Assembly: GCA_020152595.1 (NCBI GenBank)
Contig: JAIGNY010000597.1
Span: 165,001-229,000 of the forward strand
DNA: 64,000 bases
Origin: Chiridota heheva
Taxonomy: Eukaryota; Echinodermata; Holothuroidea; Apodida; Chiridotidae
Direction: 5' to 3'
Position numbers and translations under genes: made by a program. Positions within the stretch are counted from its first letter, which is position 1, and each line of letters opens with the position of its first letter. This document shows, piece by piece, positions 22,676 to 35,317 of the stretch. A model generated the notes under the pieces. That model was not told the origin of the DNA. It searched no databases and was given only the letters and a program-made list of their open reading frames with translations.

Positions 22676-23967
22676 TGGACCGTTTTTTGGTTCCAATGCT
22701 AACAACATAAGGAATATGCAGTTATGCTGGCATGTGTATGTATGTGTGTGTATGTATGTGTGTCTGTGACAGCAAGCTTGTAAACATGATATCTGTCATG
22801 CATATTAATGAGTAAGTGGAGCCTAATGTAAAAATCTTGAAATGCTCAAATTTTAACAATAGCATGTCTGTTTTGTTTCATATGTAGTTTATTTATGATG
22901 TTGGCTGGTGTGCACATATTCACAGTGTTAACACATTGAATTACATTTATATGCACATGGGCGGGGCTTAATAGGATTTTGCTGAAAAGAGCTTTAAGCA
23001 TGGTATCCCAAGAATGGTAAACTGGATTCATGTTATATTTGGAACACAGGTAGCCCATGGTCAGTAAATGTAATGTGCCTTATTGTTTTGGTGGTGATAT
23101 CATGCTTATTAATGAGTAGGCGGGACTTGATATAAAAATCTTAAAATGCTCTTAATTATTTTGATAATCACATGTTTATTTTGTTAGTATTTGTTTATAA
23201 TGATGTCAGCTAGTGTGTACATGTTCATTGTATAAATATGTTGACTTTTGTTGATATGTGTAGTGGGCGGGGCTTAATATGATTTTGCAAGCAAAAAGCT
23301 TGTAAACACGATATCTCAAGAATGATAAACTGGATTCACATCATGTGTTGTACACAAATAGCCCTTGGTGTGCAGATGTGCCCTATTGTTTTGGTGGTGA
23401 TGTCGTGCAAATTAATAAGTGGGCGGGGCTTAAAGTTTGAAAAATGTGATAAATGAGCAACGGTATTTCCGTTTTGCATCATACTGGGCATGATAATATT
23501 GGTTATTGTGTAAATGCTTATGTTATCAACAGATGTCATTAATAGGCATGGTAGGCGGTGCTTAATGTGAAAGTGCTAAATGATGTAAACACTATATCTC
23601 ATGAACGGTATATCGGATTTATGCCATAAGTGGTACACAGATGTGTTATGGTCTATACATTTGTTCTAATGTTGTGGTAGTGATGGCATGAATATTAATG
23701 AGTAGGTGGGGCTTATTGACAAATTCTTGAAAATATAATAAATGAGCAACTGTTTTTACATCGTACTTGCGATGATGATGTTAATTATTGTGCAAATGGG
23801 AATTGTTGTCAACATTATCTGCATGGTGGGTGTGGCTTTTAAATTAATATGGAACAAATATTTCATTCATGATATGCAATGACATGACAGTTAATACAAA
23901 ACTTGCAAATCAATCAGTATATGAAAAATAACAAAACATAGGAACCACAAAACCTTTTAGTTCTGGT
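22676..23967 (+). repeat. Dispersed GC-box repeat family, copy 3 (best preserved)
   Basis: Starts TTTTTTGGTTCCAATGCTAA and a GTAT/GTGT microsatellite. It then carries eight modules at about 150-bp spacing with TAGTGGGCGGGGCTTAATAT-like cores (near 22802, 22958, 23110, 23263, 23415, 23550, 23705, 23828). Between cores lie family phrases such as GATATCTCAAGAATG and TGTTTTGTTTCATAT. It closes with GGAACCACAAAACC near 23940. A phrase ATTGAAATTATTGA with GGACCGTTTT occurs on both sides (22659-22688 and 23972-24002). Confidence 0.75.
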
Positions 23968-25370
23968 TCGAAAAGGATTGAAATTATTGATCCGGACCGT
24001 TTTATGAAACTCCTGGTGCCCCTTCCTAGATCAGCCAGTGCTGAGTCTGGTTTGCTCTTCCACACAAATGGCTCACACACACTCTGTACATCACAGATTT
24101 GCAAGGACTCACCCCAAGAGAGTCCTCCGTGACACTTTACATTTGATGTCTTTGAACAACTGATGCCATGTAGTACTATATGTGCATGAAAGGTAGATAT
24201 TTTCTTTCCAGGAAAATTTTGTTTCAAAAGTGCATAGTTGTCATCACATTAGTGGCATTATAATTGATGTAAACTCTTATAGCTAAATGAGCATATTCCA
24301 AAATATCTGACATTAGATGACATTTAATTGCTGAAATGTCCACTTGTTTGGTATTTTAACGCCACAATAATTTTTCTTAAAAATTCTTATGCTTCCAATT
24401 CATGAGTGAGAGAGTTGATCTCTCTCTTTCTTTACTATACACATCTTTTATGAATAACCAGGATCTCCATCCCCGTGTAATTGAACCAGAAGAGCATGCT
24501 GAATTATGATATTGGAAATTTTGTCACTTAATGCCCATACAAGCGTTGCTCACGCTTACATAGCCTTAATGGACTGATTGTATTGATTTTTGAATGTATG
24601 TGCACCTATATATTGTTGCTCTGTAAAGGTCCGTAATATTCAGGTGTAGTAGAAGTTGCTGTATTAGGAATTATGACCATAGAAACTTGACATTGAAAAC
24701 AGGAATGAAAGCCTTTGCTCCAAATTTTGAATTTGTGTAACTTTAAAGTAATAGAATGAAAAAGAACATATTAACCATCTATAGTAAATGTATCATTGTA
24801 GTTCATTAAAGGTATATGAACAGGTAGCGGTTACACCTGTAAATTGCATTAAAACCTTTCCGAATTCATGCAAATAGCAAGCACTCACATCAATATTGGA
24901 TAAAAGGTAATTTATCTATAAAGTGGTGGGTAAAGTACATTTCTTGTTTTGCTTTTGTGGATACAAAGTACTTTTGCTTTTCGCTATTAATTACCATCAA
25001 GTTCTGCACAATTAAATAGAGCAATGTATCTATATAGCTATAGAAGAGGGGGTACCGTCCACACCCAACACAAATGCTTTTGACATATTTTGCACTTTTG
25101 CAATTATGATTCGAAAAATTGAAAGTCATGTTGGAAAATACCATGTTGCCCCCAACTTCTTTCTTGTAAACCCATCAAAACATGTAAAGAATTCCAATCT
25201 TAACCTATTCACTTGTATAACAATCGTTGAATGTGTCTATACACTAAAGATGCAGTAAATTTGATTCTTTATTTATAGAATATGAATAATAATTAATGAT
25301 TGTTTTCATCATAAAAAATAGTAGTAGCATTTCATTATAATTGTTTATGTGCTTATCACAACATTCAGAT

Positions 25371-26690
25371 AGTATTTACCACATAAATATACCAAAATAC
25401 AAAGACTTGTGAATGGAAGTGCTGTATAAGACTTATATATAGTATTTACCACATAAATATACCAAAATACAAAGATTTGTGAATGGAAGTGCTGTATAAG
25501 ACATATATAGTATTTACCACATAAATATACCAAAATACACAGACTTGTGAATGGAAGTGCTGTATAAGACCTATATATAGTATTTACCACATAAATATAC
25601 CAAAATACAAAGACTTGTGAATGGAAGTGCTGTATAAGACATATATAGTATTTACCACATAAATATACCAAAATACACAGACTTGTGAATGGAAGTGCTG
25701 TATAAGACATATATAGTATTTACCACATAAATATACCAAAATACAAAGACTTGTGAATGGAAGTGCTGTATAAGACCTATATATAGTATTTACCACATAA
25801 ATATACCAAAATACAAAGACTTGTGAATGGAAGTGCTGTATAAGACATATATAGTATTTACCACATAAATATACCAAAATACACAGACTTGTGAATGGAA
25901 GTGCTGTATAAGACCTATATATAGTATTTACCACATAAATATACCAAAATATACAGACTTGTGAATGGAAGTGCTGTATAAGACCTATATATAGTATTTA
26001 CCACATAAATATACCAAAATACAAAGACTTGTGAATGGAAGTGCTGTATAAGACCTATATATAGTATTTACCACATAAATATACCAAAATATACAGACTT
26101 GTGAATGGAAGTGCTGTATAAGACCTATATATAGTATTTACCACATAAATATACCAAAATACAAAGACTTGTGAATGGAAGTGCTGTATAAGACCTATAT
26201 ATAGTATTTACCACATAAATATACCAAAATACACAGACTTGTGAATGAAAGTGCTGTATAAGACCTATATATAGTATTTACCACATAAATATACCAAAAT
26301 ACAAAGACTTGTGAATGGAAGTGCTGTATAAGACATATATAGTATTTACCACATAAATATACCAAAATACACAGACTTGTGAATGAAAGTGCTGTATAAG
26401 ACCTATATATAGTATTTACCTCATAAGATATACCAAAATACAAAGATTTGTGAATGGAAGTGCTGTATAAGACCTATATATAGTATTTACCACATAAATA
26501 TACCAAAATACAAAGACTTGTGAATGGAAGTGCTGTATAAGACCTATATATAGTATTTACCACATAAATATACCAAAATACAAAGACTTGTGAATGGAAG
26601 TGCTGTATAAGACCTATATATAGTATTTACCACATGAATATACCAAAATACACAGACTTGTGAATGGAAGTGCTGTATAAGACCTATATG
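25371..26690 (-). repeat. 68/70-bp satellite array
   Basis: About 19 copies of a unit beginning AGTATTTACCACATAAATAT and including GACTTGTGAATGGAAGTGCT. Units end either ACCTATATAT (70 bp) or ACATATAT (68 bp), and vary ACAAAG/ACACAG, so variants interleave rather than form blocks. Similarity between copies is very high, which indicates recent homogenisation. Peptide-like frames on the minus strand follow from the repeat and are not genes. The strand given is arbitrary. Confidence 0.95.
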
Positions 26691-28169
26691 GCTTAACAAA
26701 TAGAACACCCTTCTTAACATCAAGGTAATATACATATAGACATATGTATATATAAACAAAATTAGAGAAACCAAAAACTTAAGAGGAAAAACACATACCC
26801 TGATCCCCTCCTTCCACCTGTGAACAATTCATGTTTTCAATCCATAATACGTCAAAATACTATCCAAAGCTTTATATAGATATCATTTTCTTAATATAAT
26901 TTCTTCATAACATTTTGTTTTGAAGAAATGTATGACCATACACAATTATGTCTGATAATTTGAATGAGCACAGTGTGTGGAAAAACAACTATGGGCTTTT
27001 GCTTATGCTACACGATCAGTACTTATCCAATCTGTATGATTATATTTTGCTTATTTTTGATTTGCTGCAGCATAAAATGTATATTGTCAGTTGTAACCAA
27101 TAAGTTTTTTCTATAAAAAAAATAATTATAGATAAATCAAATCATATATTTGTTAAGGGCATGACAACCTTCAAAATTGTCTGTATTTTAATCAAATCCT
27201 GTGAGATATATTGACAGGGATTTATTTGATTAAAATGTGACAATTCAAAGACTGGGTTCCTCACGGTTTTTATTTTCCACTTGAATTAAAGAACATTATT
27301 AAATCAAACTTAAGCTTTTCAAACATCATTTTCGTCCATAATATGCTTTGTTGCTGCCTGTCATTTTATGAAGAATAATCAAAGATGGAAAGTTGTTTTG
27401 AGGTAAAAGATAACTAACTGCTTTACCTTTGTGAGGGTTGATTAGTATTTGGGTGGGTGAAAGGTAAAACATTTCACAGCTAACAGGGAGAAAAGGAAGA
27501 CAAGATTACAAATAACAAGGATCAGACATGTTCGTAGATGTGAAAGAGATCATTAACAAATCTGATAAGAAGATATTTGATTATGAAGCTGTAACAGATC
27601 TTTGTAGAACTTATCAGATGCCTACCTCCCCTTCCCCTCACACAATACACACAAAAGAGCAGTGGAACATCTTGGATGTTTTGACAGTTTGCATCTTCAT
27701 TTCAAAGACCATCAGCAAGTACCCAGAAATATTGGAAAGACACATTAGATATGCCCATACACAGATGTCCAACTGCATTACTTGTAGCACTTCCTTCATC
27801 CAGTTCAGTCCATGCTTGACATATATTGCCACTTTGAAAGTACCTTATTGCCACTTTGAAAGTACCTTCATACTACTGCTCCTCACTTGGCATCTAATAA
27901 TAACTACAAGATACATATCCTATGCAAGGTTATGCACACACCAAAGTAACACTGGGTATCATTCACACGCTGTGATCTCATCGGTGAGTTACTTGCTCTT
28001 GCGGCAGTGCCGTCTCTTCTGATAAATGTCTTAATTGCCTGACAGGAAATACAGTTGGCATTTTGGGAGGCGGAGCTGTCCTGTCATTTAAAATGACCTT
28101 GAAACAGGAAATACTTGTAATTTTGTTATGATGGACATGTCTTGGAGTTATGCTGGTAAACTGTTTTAA

Positions 28170-28712
28170 AGGAATAGTTCAGAGGTCAAGCATGTCCATC
28201 TTATATGAAAGAGGACTTCAAAAAGGAGATATTCAAGTTTAACGTTTGGTATTATTTATGTAGAAACGATTGAAATCAGACTAGTGACGTTACAGCCTTA
28301 GATTACTCAAAAGTCTTTGCTACGTGCATGCTATCATATTTTGTCCTGTGCGTTTGTGGCTTAAAAACATCAGATATGTCAGGAAAAGCATTAAAACTGA
28401 ATCTAGTAAGAGTAATTATAATTTAACACCTGAAGAAAGTTTGAAGAAAAACAATTCAAATAGTAAAAAAGTTAAATAAATTTTCTTTAAAATACATTAT
28501 AACATTAGTTAAGAATGTGAGGTTTATGGTACTGGTCTTTCTACGGTAAATTTACTACACCAGTTATTTCTATACAGATAAGACGAAGCTTTAAATTGGA
28601 ATATCTCCTTAATTGAATAAATTTTTGAATGCTTTCTTCACCATTTTGTTCATTTTAATGTCCTCTTTTATATAAGATGAACTTGATTGACCACTGGTAC
28701 TGAACTAATCCT
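28170..28712. mobile_element. TTAA-type MITE, copy A (Kolobok-like)
   Basis: Long inverted termini: the left begins AGGAATAGTTCAGAGGTCAA and the right, reverse-complemented, begins AGGATTAGTTCAG. Both continue through CATCTTATAT(G/A)AAAGAGGAC and AAGGAGATATTC. TTAA flanks both ends (28166-28169 and 28713-28716), the target duplication of Kolobok and piggyBac elements; the AGG start suits Kolobok better than the CCC start of piggyBac. No transposase is encoded. Confidence 0.7.
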
Positions 28713-29124
28713 TTAAGGTGTAATAAACAGCAGGTAGTTGTCATAATTGTGTTGCTGGTTTCTTATGTTACTTGCTGAAAAATAGATTTAAATTTATGTA
28801 AGGGATGAGGGAATGCAGCATTGCTTTACAAAAATTACCTTTTGAGTGTAAATTATAGAAAATAAATTCACAGAAATTATTTAGAAGTACTATTTTTCAG
28901 GTTGTTTAATTTTACAGACAGAGTAATTCATGAGAAATTGGAAATCATGATGTCATCAGTTGAGTCTGTTTTTATAGGTCAATCCATTAGTTTTTGATCA
29001 GGTGGCGAAATTATTTGAAAGAGTACTGCCTCTTGAGTCTGACTAAGTGTTCTGTGATCTCAAACCAATCAATCAATATCTTGACAGGAGAGATGATGTG
29101 GAAGTCATCATTGGCTGAAGTTGA

Positions 29125-29732
29125 AGAATGTTCAGTCGTCAGACATGTCTATCTTTTATGAAAGGACAAACACAACTTAATATCTTGTTCTGTTCAGGAG
29201 ATACTGAGTTTAAGGTCATGACAGACAAAAAAGGCTGGTGTAGAAAGTCTACTGTAGAAGAGTGACATCACCCTCACTTTCTTAGCACTGAAATATTTTG
29301 AAATAATAAGCTGAAAATTAGTTGAGTATATTTACTAATTGAATATGAACTTTTCATTGCTGCAGGTGGTATAAAATCATAGCTACTTTACTAGATTCTG
29401 TTTTAGTACTCACCTAATGTATTCAGTACCTATTAACCTCTCAGGCGCAGTTTGACCTTGGCTGCCGTGATGCCTCCCAAACATACACTCATATTTAGTA
29501 CCTGTAAGCCACAAACTCTCAGGGAAATGAGCTGTAAAATACACTTGTACTTTTGAGGAGTGTAAGGATATTACAAGCAGTCTGATTTTGACTGTTTCTA
29601 CATAAACAAAACAAGACTTAAAAGATTCATATCTCCTTAATGCAATAAAATCTTAATGTTTCACCATCTTTTTCTTGTAATATCCTCTTATCCTTGCATA
29701 CAATGAACTTGCCTGGCCACTGAACTTATTCT
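29125..29732. mobile_element. TTAA-type MITE, copy B (diverged)
   Basis: Same family as the copy at 28.2 kb. The left end AGAATGTTCAGTCGTCAGAC and the reverse-complemented right end AGAATAAGTTCAGTGGCCAG pair with each other, and both sides carry the GGAGATA word. Flanks TTGA and TCAA look like decayed TTAA. The internal word GGTGTAGAAAGTCTACT is shared with 10.31 kb. A short LINE 3'-tail-like segment (CCTCTCAGGCGCAGTTTGAC, near 29440) sits inside. Confidence 0.6.
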
Positions 29733-30286
29733 TCAAGAGTAGTGAAATCAAGATCTCAAAGCTCTACGATTTGGGGGCAGAAATAATATCAAGATCTCAA
29801 AGCTATTAGATTTGGGGGCTTCCTGCTTATGCAACATAACATATTTTTGTGCATGTTTTATTTTTCACTATTAAGAGAAATTACTCAGAATTTAAACCTC
29901 TGTCTGCTGGTGAGCAAAATAAAAACTGTAGGTGTACCTTACTTGTTTTAATAAAGAAATATATATAAAAAACTATTGGCTACATGAATAGACCAGTAAA
30001 ACAATTGCATGTAAAGTATTTGTTATATCCCATTGCAAGAACTAATAAGAGCTAATAATAAATAATATACATTGAGATGTTCTAAGTTATTAAGTGTCAG
30101 GTGATTTCGAAAAAATACATACAAAATATCATGTAGGTGCATATTTAAGATGCGACTCTTTTAAAACACTAACTGCAGTAATCACTTTTGAACATACTTG
30201 TGGAATTAGTATTATATCTAATTAAGGTTTTCACCAATTTTGTATCTTGTATGTATATTAAATAATGTTTGACCACGGAAATATTC

Positions 30287-30615
30287 ATTTAAAGACAGAC
30301 CTTTTTAAAGACAGACCTTTGAAGACACAGACCTTTGAAGACAGAACTTTAAAGACAGACCTTTAAAGACATAGACCTTTAAAGACAGACCTTTAAAGAC
30401 AGACCTTTAAAGACATAAACCTTTAAAGACAGACCTTTGAAGACATAGACCTTTGAAGACACATACATTTAAAGTCATAGACCTTTGAAGACAGACCTTT
30501 AAAGACATAGACCTTTAAAGACACAGACCTTTGAAGACAGACATTTGAAGACACAGACCTTTAAAGACAAAGACCTTTAAAAACATAGACCTTTAAAGAC
30601 TTAGACCTTTAAATT
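30287..30615 (+). repeat. 16-18-bp minisatellite
   Basis: About 20 copies of ACCTTTAAAGACATAG and variants (ACCTTTGAAGACACAG, ACCTTTAAAGACAG). The unit length changes by two to four bases through loss of AT or CA. Divergence between copies is moderate. Confidence 0.9.
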
Positions 30616-31506
30616 CACCCTTGAATGTCTCATATAGCAGGATACAAGAAGTATGTTCTGCTTGTTTAATATTACTTCTTCATGCTACATCTTCAGAAAT
30701 TAACATAATTTATAAATAAATATACTTTACATTCTGGATGTTAAGTTGTTTTTCTAATCATGTCAATAAATACATCAAGCCTTGGTCTTTATACTTTCAA
30801 AACTCACCAACTAATAAATTGTTTAATCACCACTTAAAGGCCTTTGAACACATCAAAAGAGCAAATAATAAATAATTGGTCATCTCAATCTGCTTTTGAT
30901 TTTTGTTGCATGTTGGATAATAACCAGAGTATTGTATTTTGAACTGCTAGGTATGAAGCTGTGTGTTCTATGGATGACAGTAATATTAAACTGGAAGTGA
31001 TATAGGATTTTCTTTGGTCTTAATATCTCCATTTTTATTTTTCCATTACGGAAGTATTTTGCAAAGTCTTGGATGTACCAGCAAATGTATTAACTGTGTA
31101 TACGGATAGCATTAAATGGCATGATCACAAAACAGTGTAAAGGCAAAACTTCTCGAAAACTTAAACAACAGATGATATTCGTGTCTGGGAGTGACTAATG
31201 TAAGGAATACGTTGTTGGTCTTCCAAAACTATCTAGCACAATGTAGCTGTGTAAAGGTATGTCAAGATAATTGTTTCTGCTTTTTAAATAATGTTGGTTT
31301 ACTTCAAGTATATGTTTAATTTAGCAGTATTTTTTTGTTTTTTATGTTTGAAACAATTCTGTTACAACCTATTTTTGTGACATTTTAAAATCTTGCTTTG
31401 CATATAGTCTGCTGAAGGTAAGAAAATGGAAAGTTTTGAAGGTATTTTTCTCAAATTGCTTGAAACTGTGAGCGACAAGCAATTTTTCTCTTTATTCTAT
31501 CTGCAG

Positions 31507-31629
31507 CCGGGTAAATCCAAAGATGCTAAACCGCAGCCTACTGAAGTGAAGAACGGGGAAACGGTTAACACCGTCCCACAACCTCAACCACAAGTGATGG
31601 GAAGTGGAAGGAGTATACCAATTAAACAG
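31507..31629 (+). CDS. AGAP1: AGAP exon 5 of window: linker leading into the PH domain
   Basis: Forty-one codons, PGKSKDAKPQPTEVKNGE through VPQPQPQVMGSGRSIPIKQ. The ending GSGRxIPIKQ is the conserved lead-in to the AGAP PH domain; the start is a low-complexity Lys/Pro/Gln linker that varies between species. Acceptor CTATCTGCAG|CC, donor CAG|GTAAGG, phase 0 on both sides, so it is compatible with either donor of exon 4. Confidence 0.95.
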
Positions 31630-32597
31630 GTAAGGTTTTGAGTATTTAAAGATCTATGGATGGGTAAGCAACAACTTAATCTAACTTGAAAGAAAACAAA
31701 TTATCAAGGTTGGTTAAAAATTGACCATTTAACAGCATTTAGAATTTTAGAGCCTTATTGTAATAAATTATGTAAAGTATATTGTAATTTTGTGCTATCA
31801 CAAGAAAACCAGTGAATTTTGTTATGGTAACCTATTGTTTTTTAATTCTTCACTACCGGTTTTTAAATGGTAGCAGTTGTTATGACAAAGAGAGTTTGAA
31901 TTTCCATCATACCCTCTATTAAAATTTCGGAGGGAAGAAATAATCTGATGATTTTCGGTGACTGAAATTTAAGGACAGAAATTTGAAGAATAGCATTACA
32001 AATTTTGAGTTGTCGTCTCTTTCATACATCACAACTTTTGTATTCATTAAAACTTCGTTAAACTTTGATTAGTCAATTAGTCTTGGAAACCACAGGTGCT
32101 ACTGTCGTATTAAATTTAAAGACTATTCGGTTCAGAATTTAAAGTTCTTTCTGTCCATATACCTTTAATGTCTTTCTTACCCGTAATGGCATACTGTGTG
32201 AGTGCCAGACATACAGATATGATTGACCAACTAGTTTAAGAAAGGAGAGGAGAAAGAGGGTAGGGTGCAGGTCATGTTTGCTCCTAGATATTCACATCTT
32301 GTATTACTTTCTTTGAGAGGCTCAAATCACCATACAGAGAAATACAATGGAATCCATCCCTTGCAACTATCATTGTGATGTCACAACATAGTTATTAATT
32401 TGTTTAACCCGTGTCACCTAACATATCAAGATTTTACCTTTGGTAATGTATGAAAATATAAACAGTGGGAATACATGTTATATATAATTTAGGAGATTTT
32501 TTTCAGGAAAATTATACCTTGGAGTAAAAGATGTTGTATGTTGATGTTGGCATGTTAATGAACCACATACTGCACAAGGAATGAAGTAAACAACAAA

Positions 32598-32990
32598 TTG
32601 TATTTTCTTGAAAGTATTACAGGATATCAAAGGAGATGTCTTAGAATTATTTTAAAAATTAGATGGCGGGTGAGAGTCACCAATGAAGAACTGTGTGAGA
32701 GAGCAGGCACAGTGGAGATAAGCAAGGAGATATTTAAGAGAAGATGGAGATGGTTGGGTCATGTATCAAGAAAGGACGAAGGGGGCTATGCCAGAATGTT
32801 CATCACCTGGATGCTGGGGGGAGGAGGAGGGATCTAAAACTGCGTGTGGAGGTGGTAGGAGAGGGCGGTTTTAGATGGGGCAGCTGGGGGTGCTGCGATG
32901 GTGGCGGGGGATGAAGGGGGATGGAAGAATTTGCTAAGAAATGCCTCAATCTCCATACCCAGAAGTAAGGAACATTAAGGATTACAGGAT
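32598..32990 (+). mobile_element. 3' end of an RTE-like LINE
   Basis: The translation from 32607 includes GYQRRCLRIILKIRWRVRVT, then NEELCERAG and KRRWRWLGHVSRKD. This is the familiar C-terminal tail of RTE-like endonuclease/reverse transcriptase proteins (RCLRRILxIRW...RRRWRWLGHxLR). The frame ends at 32835, and later sequence (ATGGAAGAATTTGC..., 32921 on) is a decayed continuation. It is strongly 5' truncated. Confidence 0.75.
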
Positions 32991-33643
32991 TAGGTGGTCA
33001 GACATAGTGGTCAATGATAGAGGACAAAACACAAACAGAACAGTGAAGAAGTACTGTGATATCTTGTTATCACACACTTTGCTATCTTAACGATATGAAG
33101 GTACTTTGTTAGGAATCAATCCAAATTTTGTTTTAAGTGAATAGATTTTTTAATTTCTTTAGGTGGTAGACCACCCTTATCACTAGAATGTGTCTTATTA
33201 TTCAACTAGCATGCCCAAATGCTGCAAGCCTCAAAATTGCACCGCAATTCAAGAATAAAGGTGGTTATAATGTCACTTCTCTAGTTTCATATCAGCCTTT
33301 TTGATATAAGTATGATTCAGAGCTTTAAACTTAAAATTTATGCAAAATAAAATGGCTTATTTGATACTGTAATGGAATTGCTATGTATTCTTGCAATTAA
33401 ATTAATAAGTGAATGTTTCCTGATTGTCTATACTTCAAAACACCACAAAGATTTCCTTCACAACAGCAGAAGTGCAGGACTTGCTCTGATAAGTGTCATT
33501 ATCATCAAATTATTTCAAAAACTGTTAAATAACCTAAAAGATAAAGGCATTCACTTTGTCATTTGCTTTCTGTAGTATAAGATTAATTGGATCATAAAAT
33601 GTTTAACCAAGGTACACACAAAGAAAATGATTTGTTATACCGT

Positions 33644-33722
33644 TGACAAGTTCTTGAACATTCCTTCCAAGCAGAGCATACTGTGAAGTGCTTGCGCTCT
33701 GCTGGAAAGTATACTTGTCGAT
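33644..33722. other. Potential long hairpin in intron
   Basis: GACAAGT (33644-33650) can pair with ACTTGTC, and CCAAGCAGAGC with GCTCTGCTGG, leaving a loop of about 18 bases and an unpaired bulge of several bases on the 5' arm. The size is like a small-RNA precursor, but the asymmetric bulge argues against an efficient one. No flanking terminator or promoter was seen. Confidence 0.3.
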
Positions 33723-35317
33723 CATTTTTATGAGATCAAGTGGCATGTAGGCTGATAAAGATGGATTCACAAGGAGGAAGTGGGTGGTAAATCAAGCCCT
33801 TGATATAAGTGCATGTTATTAGATGTCAGTGCCAATCTGCTTATTGAATTGAAATACAGAGCATATCACAAAAATAGACTGGAATATCTTAATCTGTAGT
33901 TCTTAAAAGTCAACTAGTGCTGGAAAGAAAGGTTAAAAGTCATTGTGAACTTTGTGAAGTCTGATGTTCAAAAATATTTTGAAGGATGTCTGGGGGTATG
34001 ATTGTTGTGTCATGCAGTTATTTGTCTCAAAACTTTGGTCAGATTGTGTGTTGTAAAGCTCACAGTGTTGTCTAGTTGCAGTGACACTGTGCTCAATTTG
34101 AAGATCAACATCCCTCTCATTTCAATAATTGTAAAAGAATTCAGTGTTAAAAAACCATTTTCTTACTTTAGGGCTTGCATCTTTTTTGTGACTTGCTTCA
34201 CCAATTGGAAACATTCTCAGTTTAGGGTTTGATAGGATTACGCGCAGCCATCATAGTACAGCAGTATGCTCTATTTCCCTTCTGACCAACGTGTTTGGGA
34301 GCTGGTTTAAATGATAATGGAATTGTGATATTACGGTGGTTTGTGTAGCGCTCCATTAATGCATATTAATATTTTTACCTCTCAACAAAGAAAGCTGCTC
34401 TACATGAAATCTAGAATGGATTTCAAGTCACAGTGTGACCTAATAAATCCCCACTCCAATAATGGAAGTACATCATTTTGTACAATCTAAAATGTATTGC
34501 CAACCATGCTCCACATTCAGCCAACCTATCATGTAGCATATTTTTATTAAACCACTGGTTATTATATTAAACTCTGCTCTACCCTCTTGCTGATGTATTA
34601 AGAACTTGCACTTGCTTTTAGTCAGATATGACCAAAATCCTGACCCCAACTTCATTTTTAGCCCAACTATTCAAAGAATAGTAGGAGCTATTCTACTCAC
34701 CTTGGCATCCACGTCCGCCTTGGCATTGGTCAAAGCTTTTGGGGGAACAAGGTCTGTCAAAAAAGGTTGTCGTCATTTGAAAATGTACATTATTTAAAAG
34801 TGGAATAAATACATAGAATGTGCATAATGTCTTAATTAAAATTTGCAGTGTCATAGATGGTAACCAAAATAACAAATGATTAGGCTTGAAAGGAACTGAA
34901 AAGTTTTAAAATATCTGAAGTATTGTTTTTTAAGATTTTGAAGTGGAAGCTATTAGACTCCGCCTTAATTATTTAAGTTGACTGCTAATTTGCATAGAGT
35001 TGTTATATGAAGTGACTTGTATTTATGTATGAGCACAAACAAACAAACATAGTATGCAATTTGCATTTGAAAAGGGACATAGACCATTGATTACTCTTTT
35101 CATTCTTCCAAGTACACAAATTAACTTCTACAATGTACTACAGATGGCCAGTTATTTAATCAGGATTTATTCATTATTTTGCATTCATTCACGATGAGTT
35201 GTGCTTCTTTGACTAATTTCAGAAGTGTTCATTGCACTATTAGAATTGGCACTTGGAATTTAGAACTTGAATATAAGGATCTTAAAGAACGACATGTAAG
35301 ATGGCAATTATTTATGA

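Larger units (their letters stand above)
22245..31506 (+). other. AGAP1: AGAP intron 4 (about 9.3 kb)
   Basis: Holds a GC-box repeat copy (22.7-24.0 kb), the 68/70-bp satellite (25.4-26.7 kb), two TTAA-type MITEs (28.2-29.7 kb) and a 16-bp minisatellite (30.3-30.6 kb). The stretches 24004-25370 and 26691-28165 show nothing beyond ordinary AT-rich sequence. A 164-codon open frame at 27528-28022 is considered chance. Confidence 0.8.

Noticed and set aside
27528-28022. A 164-codon + strand open frame
   Set aside because: It is the longest frame outside repeats, but has no recognisable domain, irregular composition and a local duplication (CCACTTTGAAAGTACCTT twice), and lies in an AGAP intron. 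Chance is the simplest explanation.
31409-31418. A 10-base micro-exon between TATAG and GTAAGA just before exon 5
   Set aside because: Ten bases would break the phase-0 junction between exons 4 and 5, and no homologous residues are missing there.
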